Assembly: GCA_963799105.1 (NCBI GenBank)
Contig: CAWCVR010000002.1
Span: 972,066-1,036,065, forward strand
Length of the DNA: 64,000 nucleotides
Source of the DNA: CAWCVR01 sp963799105
Lineage (GTDB): Bacteria; Acidobacteriota; Terriglobia; Bryobacterales; Bryobacteraceae
Direction: 5' to 3'
Below the pieces are notes generated by a model. It was not told the origin of the DNA, made no database searches, and saw nothing but the letters and a program-made list of their open reading frames with translations. The position numbers and the translations under genes were made by a program. Of the stretch, positions 59,137 through 64,000 are shown one piece after another (position 1 is the first letter of the stretch; each line of letters starts with the position of its first letter).

Positions 59137-62100
59137 ATGCTCACTGGCCGCTATCTGTTTCTGCCATGTGCCGTTCTTGGCGCTATTCCGCTCTGGGCTC
59201 AGAGTGACGATACCTCGGTTGCAGCCATCGCTTCGTTGAATGCGCAAATCCTGCGGTCCCCACAAGGCCGCGATGCGGCAGCGTACCTGCGCGAGCGTTT
59301 CCCGTTGCTGCGGGCGTTGATTCGTTCGAATCCGGACCGGGCGCTGTCGCTGGCCTTTTCGGACGAAACCATCGCGCGTCTGAGGAGCGCCGATTCGTCT
59401 CCGGACGCGCAAGTGGAAAGCCGGGGCCGGTGGGAGGGGATGGCATTTCCGCTGGTGGAGGATTCGAGGGACCGGAGCTACAGCCGCACGTACCTGCGGA
59501 TGCACTCCTCCGAAGGGGACCTCGATATCTACCCGGGGCAGGGCTCCGCTCCGATTCCGCCCGGTGCCCGAAGGTATCGGGTGGAGGGCGTCCGCGCGGG
59601 CAAGAACGTTGCCGCGGCAAACATACTCCCGCTGAATCCGGCGGCGGCCGCCGACACGTGCAGCACCACCGGCGTCCAGAAGACCATCGCGTTTCTGGTG
59701 AAGATACCCGGTTCGCCGGACCCCGTTTTCACCGTTGCGCAGGTTCAGGATTGGCTGTTTGGAACCGGCCACTCCCTGGATGGTTACTGGCGCGACGCCT
59801 CTTATGGGCAGACATCGGCTTCGGGCACCGTCGCCGGGTGGTTCACTATGGCTCAGGCGTATACTATCGACCAACTCGACGATATCGAGGCGGCCGTCTC
59901 TAAGCAGGCGGCGGCGCAGGGTATCGACCTGACGCAGTATACGCGGATTCTCCTGTTCCTGCCGCCATTGCAGGGCGGCCTTTTTGAGGCGGGAGCCAGT
60001 TCGTTCGGCTGCCAGGATTGGAGCCAGGGGAATTCCACCGTCCATGCGTCCGTGGGATGGGTCTTCGATACACCGGACGCAACCTCCGACGAGTGGCTGT
60101 CGGACGTGATTCACGAAGCCGGCCACGGACTGGGTCTGTGGCATTCCACTTCCCTGCTCTGTGGAGTGGTTTCTCCCGGCCCGGCAGGCGACGTTTGTCC
60201 GACTTTCGAATATGGCGACCCATACTCGGATATGGGAGAGGGCATCCTGGGCCATTACACCGCGCCGCAGAAATATGCGCTCGGGTGGCTTCACGACGCC
60301 GACGTCGCGACGGTGCCAGCGAGCGGGACGGTGCATCTGTCTCCGCTTTCCGCGCAGGGGCCGGGGATAAAGGCCTTGCGGGTTCCGCGGACGGTGGGTG
60401 GGACCGACTGGCTGTGGGTGGAGGCGCGCGAGCCGGTAGGCGCCTATGAGACCACCAACCTCAACCTCAGAGCGCTCACTGGCGGTACGGTGGTTCACTT
60501 CCAGCCGCAGACGCCGCCCGGCCCGAATTCGGATCTCACGCGGACGCAACTGGTGGATATCCCGCCCGGCTCTCTGGCCAAGGTCCAAGGAGCGGCCATC
60601 GCTCCGGGCGCCAGTTGGACGGACGTGTTCTCGGGCCTGACGGTGGGCGTGGCGCAGTCCTCGAACCTCGCTCTGGATGTCTCGGCGATCCGGGACAGCG
60701 CTTGCGTCACATTGAGCTCGCCCGCGGCGACTGTCAGCGGCGATGGCGGCACCGGCTCGCTTCAGGTGACGGCCGCGCCGGGCTGTTCCTGGAATGCCTC
60801 CAGCACCTATCCATGGCTCACCATCCAGGGCAGCGCGTCGGGCGTTGGCAACGGAACGGTAGTGTTTCAGGCCGCGGCGAACAGTGGAGTTGCCCGCCAG
60901 GGCGTGCTCCTGATCGGCGCGCGGGGCGTACTGATCACCCAGCCGCCGCGAAACGCGCCCCCCGCCATCGTGGGAGCGAGTCCGGCCAACGTTACCGGCC
61001 CTTCGGCAGCCCTCAATCTCACGGTCTCGGATAACTCGCCGACGGCGTACGCCACCGTCTCGTTCAACATCACCGCGGGCGTCGCCGCCGTGCCCGTTTG
61101 CGAGGTTTCCTGGAATGCGGCCACGGGGACCTTTCGAATCATGAATGACGACGGCGTCACCTGGAGCAGCCCCGCCGCCAGCAACCTTTCCGTCAACCTG
61201 GAGAACAGCCACTGCGCGATCCTCTCGGCGTTCACCCAGTACTCGGGGCCGAACGACACGCAGCTCTCGCTGACCGTTCAGGTGGCGTTGAAGAATCCGG
61301 CGACGGGCATACAGGTTATCTACTTGCGGGCGGTGGACGTGACAGGCAACGATACGGGCTGGCAGAGTGCGGGATCGTGGGCGCCCACGGCGGACCGCGC
61401 GCCTTCGCGCCCCGTATTGCCGGATGTCCCGGGCCTCGGATTCCAGCACGTATTCACGATTCAGGCGGCCGATCCGGACGGGCCCTCCGACCTGATGTCC
61501 GTGGAACTGGATATCGGGAACGGTTCCCATCCCTGCTCGATGATCTACATGTTTAATGGGAACGGCGTGGAGTTTCTCAATGACGACGGTAGCCGATCCG
61601 GGTGGCTGGCCGGGAATTCCAACGTGGTGGGAAACTCGGTTTGCAGTGTGGATCTGTTGCGGACCAACTCGACGGCCAGCGGCAACACGCGAACCGTAAT
61701 CCTGCCGGTGACCTTCAAGAGCGCCCTGGCAGGCCAACAGCCGGTGCAGGCGATTGTGAAGGACTGGAGCGGCCAGACCGGGCAACTGACATCGAGCTGG
61801 AATGTCGCGGCATCGGGTGCGCCGCCCGTCATTACCGCGGCGGGCGTGGTTAACGCCGCGAGTTACGCTGGAGGCGGTATCGCGCCCGGCGAATTCGTTA
61901 CGATCTTCGGCACCGGGCTGGGTCCATCCCCGTCGCAGACGGCCTCCTGGGCCGGGAGCGAGCTCCCGCAAACGGTAGGGGGCACCACGGTCTTCTTCAA
62001 TGGCATGCCGTCGCCCCTGGTCTATGTATCGAACAGCCAGGTGAACGCTATCGTGCCGATGGTCTTCGGCCAGAGTATCGGCGTCGAGGTGTCCAGCCTT

Positions 62101-62544
62101 GGCGGCATTTCGAACGTGGTGACGGTTCCGGGAGTGAACGAAGCTCCGGGAATCTTCGCGTATCCGAGTTCCGTGCAGGCGGTTGTGGTGAATCAGGATG
62201 GCAGCTACAACAAAGACACGCCCGCGGCCAGGGGGACGTACATCACCTTCTTCATTACGGGCGCCGGAGTCTGCACGTACAACTACGCGGAGTTCATGGA
62301 CGTCGGGGGTATTCCTCCGGCCTCACCCTGGGCGGCCCCTCAGTTTCCCGTCCTGGTGCAATTCGGCAACGACCAAGCCTATCAAGCGGCCTTTGCGGGG
62401 CTGGTGTTCGCGGGCGTGGTCCAGGTGAATGCCTATGTCGATGCCGGAGCGCCGGCTGGCGACGCGGTCCCACTTCACGTGGCAATTCAGGACCCGAGTT
62501 TCGTTGCGCCGGGCGGGCCGGTGGCGACGGTGCGCATTCGCTAG
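59137..62544 (+). CDS. Secreted metzincin-type metalloprotease with BACON and Solibacter C-terminal domains
   Basis: 1,135 residues. Signal peptide (LFLPCAVLGAIPLWA). Zinc site HEAGHGLGLWH at residues 326-336 (HExxHxxGxxH), preceded by DEWLSDVI and followed by a DPYSDMGEG segment which is a candidate Met-turn, as in M6/M11-like peptidases. Then a BACON-type domain (CSWNASSTYPWLTIQGS, about 545-560), two beta domains (SPTAYATVSFNIT; DLMSVELDIGNGSHP) and the Solibacter C-terminal domain from VVNAASYAGGGIAPGEFVTI, with LVYVSNSQVNAIVPM. ATG start 9 bases after TAAACT (59122-59127). Confidence 0.88.
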   Translation: MLTGRYLFLPCAVLGAIPLWAQSDDTSVAAIASLNAQILRSPQGRDAAAYLRERFPLLRALIRSNPDRALSLAFSDETIARLRSADSSPDAQVESRGRWEGMAFPLVEDSRDRSYSRTYLRMHSSEGDLDIYPGQGSAPIPPGARRYRVEGVRAGKNVAAANILPLNPAAAADTCSTTGVQKTIAFLVKIPGSPDPVFTVAQVQDWLFGTGHSLDGYWRDASYGQTSASGTVAGWFTMAQAYTIDQLDDIEAAVSKQAAAQGIDLTQYTRILLFLPPLQGGLFEAGASSFGCQDWSQGNSTVHASVGWVFDTPDATSDEWLSDVIHEAGHGLGLWHSTSLLCGVVSPGPAGDVCPTFEYGDPYSDMGEGILGHYTAPQKYALGWLHDADVATVPASGTVHLSPLSAQGPGIKALRVPRTVGGTDWLWVEAREPVGAYETTNLNLRALTGGTVVHFQPQTPPGPNSDLTRTQLVDIPPGSLAKVQGAAIAPGASWTDVFSGLTVGVAQSSNLALDVSAIRDSACVTLSSPAATVSGDGGTGSLQVTAAPGCSWNASSTYPWLTIQGSASGVGNGTVVFQAAANSGVARQGVLLIGARGVLITQPPRNAPPAIVGASPANVTGPSAALNLTVSDNSPTAYATVSFNITAGVAAVPVCEVSWNAATGTFRIMNDDGVTWSSPAASNLSVNLENSHCAILSAFTQYSGPNDTQLSLTVQVALKNPATGIQVIYLRAVDVTGNDTGWQSAGSWAPTADRAPSRPVLPDVPGLGFQHVFTIQAADPDGPSDLMSVELDIGNGSHPCSMIYMFNGNGVEFLNDDGSRSGWLAGNSNVVGNSVCSVDLLRTNSTASGNTRTVILPVTFKSALAGQQPVQAIVKDWSGQTGQLTSSWNVAASGAPPVITAAGVVNAASYAGGGIAPGEFVTIFGTGLGPSPSQTASWAGSELPQTVGGTTVFFNGMPSPLVYVSNSQVNAIVPMVFGQSIGVEVSSLGGISNVVTVPGVNEAPGIFAYPSSVQAVVVNQDGSYNKDTPAARGTYITFFITGAGVCTYNYAEFMDVGGIPPASPWAAPQFPVLVQFGNDQAYQAAFAGLVFAGVVQVNAYVDAGAPAGDAVPLHVAIQDPSFVAPGGPVATVRIR

Positions 62545-62613
62545 TGGCTGGCGGGTTCTTGCGCGGGCTGGTGCGGAACCTCACCCTGGTGGCCCGACCC
62601 GCATCTCGGGTAT

Positions 62614-62995
62614 TCAGACCGCCAGGAAAGGGTTCTCGATCCGAACGCCGCCCAGTATCGCGCCGTGCCGCAGGTCTTCGCTGTAGAGAAGGCCGGTGCC
62701 CGCCAAACGAGCGGCGCGAACGATCATGGCATCCCAGAAGGAAATGCGATTCAGCCGGTGAAATTCGATGGCTGCGATCACATCGTCTTCCACGAAGCGA
62801 ACGACCCGGGCACGAGCGAGTAACTCGACTTTCCGTTGCGCGGTTTCGGGATCGACGCCCAGCTTCCCGGTTGCCGCGGCGAAGTACTCCTGCAAGACCT
62901 GAAGGGAAACCACCAGCAGACCGGAGCGCTGATAGCCGGCGATGAGTTGGATCGCCCGCGCCTGCTTGGCCGGTGAAGAAGCGTCGTCGGAGTAG
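62614..62995 (-). pseudogene. 5'-truncated VapC-like PIN-domain toxin
   Basis: The minus strand encodes YLYSDDASSPAKQARAIQLI, then FVEDDVIAAIEFHRLNRISF WDAMIVRAAR as two parts and LLYSEDLRHGA. These are the PIN acidic motifs except the first strand, VDTNV, which should begin a few residues before YLYSDD. The start codon and that strand are lost at the junction near 62996, where a helicase gene reads the opposite way. No vapB is present. Confidence 0.7.
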
Positions 62996-62997
62996 AG

Positions 62998-63855
62998 GTA
63001 GTGGTGTTCAGCGAATACGAGCGCATGACGCGGCTGGCCGGGGAGGAGCTTCGCAAACTGGGAATCGGCTTCGTCTCGCTGCATGGCGGCGTGCCGTCGC
63101 GCCAGCGAGGGGCGCTGATGGAGACGTTCCGGAACGATCCGGCATGCAAGGTGTTCCTGTCGACGGACGCGGGCGGCGTCGGGCTGAACCTGCAAGCCGC
63201 TTCGGCGGTGGTGAACTTCGAGCCGCCATGGAACCCGGCACGGCTGGAGCAGAGGATTGGGCGCGTACACCGCATGGGGCAGTCGCGGCCGGTTCACGTG
63301 GTTCACATGCTGACGTCGGAGAGCATTGAGGAGCGCGTGTGGGAAACGCCGCGGTTGAAGACGTCGCTGTTCGAGGGAGTGTTCGACTCGCCCACGGGCG
63401 AGGTCAGCTTCGCCAAGCTGGGCCGGAAGACGGTGCTTCAGGCGGTGAAGGAGATCTTCGCCGAACAACCCCTCAGGCCCAAACCCATTATCGAAGCGGC
63501 CGCACCCGTGCCATTGAATGCCGTCGCAGGCGCTTTGTCGCAAGCGGCGGGGGCGGACGGTGCGGCGGGTGCGGCGGGGGCGGGCGCCATCGGGACGGCT
63601 GCGGCCGGACTGATTGAAGCGGGCGTCAAGCTCATCGAGTCGATGGCGCGCGAGGGCGCCGCCGGGAGTTCGGCCGAGGCCGCGGGCAGCCCCTGGGAAC
63701 GGATGTTATCCGGCCTGTTCACGCGAGACGGCGGGACGAACCGGCCGGTCTTGTCCATACCTCTGCCGGAGTCGCTGACCCAGGAGCGCCTGGTGGGGGC
63801 GATTTCGCGATTGGTGAACGCGCTCGGGCGAGCGGTCTCGGCGGCGAGTAAATAG
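62998..63855 (+). pseudogene. 5'-truncated SNF2/RapA-family helicase C-terminal part
   Basis: The frame starts at the junction with VVVFSEYERMTRLAGEELRK and keeps motifs IV-VI of SNF2 helicases: SLHGGVPSRQRGALMETFRN, FLSTDAGGVGLNLQAAS, ARLEQRIGRVHRMGQSRPV. An Ala/Gly-rich tail (GADGAAGAAGAGAIGTAAAG) and a C-terminal helix follow. The whole N-terminal ATPase half (Walker A, DEAH) is missing. It cannot work as a helicase unless expressed as a fragment. Confidence 0.8.
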
Positions 63856-64000
63856 TAATCGCCTTCGCGAATGAGCGCCTCCCGGCGGCGAGGCGGGAAG
63901 TTGTCCGAGCGCCTTCCTCAATGCTGTACGTCGGCGCCAGTTACTTGAATCTTGACTTTTCGCCGAGGGGATGTGGGTTCGAATCCTACGTGGGGAGGCA
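63856..64000. other. Right window edge, no gene seen
   Basis: 145 bases with a GGGTTCGAATCC T-arm-like string at 63970-63985 but no tRNA body. Read as coincidence or the edge of an unseen element. Confidence 0.3.

Noticed and set aside
58582..61971. 1,129-codon antisense frame across the glycosidase/protease boundary
   Set aside because: Complementary to two well-supported genes; Arg/Gly/His-rich shadow.
63970..64000. Partial tRNA or tmRNA end (GGGTTCGAATCC) at the right edge
   Set aside because: Only a T-arm-like string; the preceding bases do not form D-arm, anticodon arm or a matching acceptor stem, and the end is not CCA.

Overview
The window reads as an origin-proximal stretch of a GC-rich acidobacterial chromosome, close to the Bryobacter/Solibacter lineage. 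The best pointers are two large secreted proteins ending in the C-terminal domain typical of Solibacter surface proteins (Asn-Ala-Ala-Ser then FGTGLGP), fused MFS/spermidine-synthase-like proteins, a TonB receptor with an N-terminal carboxypeptidase-regulatory domain, and the order dnaA-dnaN-gyrB-rsmE. This is inference from gene content; no 16S rRNA gene is present.

Layout. 0-8 kb: a truncated M16 peptidase, an AbrB/RelE-type toxin-antitoxin pair, two unknown genes, pyrF, glcFE (glycolate oxidase subunits), a 120-bp tandem repeat array, and tRNA-Gly. 8-14 kb: a likely oriC region and dnaA-dnaN-gyrB, then rsmE. 14-21 kb: two calcineurin-like phosphoesterases, a minus-strand pantothenate/CoA operon panB-panC-coaX, a hicB with an interrupted hicA, trpS and a TrmA-family RNA methyltransferase. 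21-32 kb: a TonB-dependent receptor, vapBC-like genes, a solitary HTH regulator, a NUDIX hydrolase overlapping polX, and a 1,260-residue secreted Ig-like repeat protein. 32-43 kb: two tandem fused MFS/spermidine-synthase-like paralogues, a methyltransferase, an outer-membrane TPR/barrel protein overlapping a secreted glycoside-hydrolase-like protein, a MerR regulator and a zinc-ribbon protein. 43-49 kb: parB, parA, two perfect parS sites, rsmG, mnmG, purD and tRNA-Arg. 49-57 kb: a CadC-like regulator, a membrane protein, dnaE, a scrambled block of ruvA and rsmE 5' fragments, and ruvA-ruvB-folK. 57-64 kb: a GH35-like glycosidase divergent from a secreted metzincin-type protease, then a truncated PIN toxin gene fused head-to-head to a truncated SNF2 helicase.

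Genes that work together: replication initiation and segregation (dnaA, dnaN, gyrB, parAB/parS); CoA precursor synthesis (panBC-coaX); glycolate oxidation (glcEF, catalytic glcD not here); Holliday-junction branch migration (ruvAB); and a possible polysaccharide export/processing pair at 38.2-42.2 kb.

Three themes cross the window. Many genes start 6-9 bases after a TAnnnT -10 box with no Shine-Dalgarno, so leaderless mRNAs look common. Several families of short palindromic elements sit between genes, and two of them altered genes (hicA interrupted, panC tail replaced). Single-base frameshifts break coaX, trpS, dnaE and the TonB receptor; since three of these should be essential, consensus errors are a serious alternative to real mutations.
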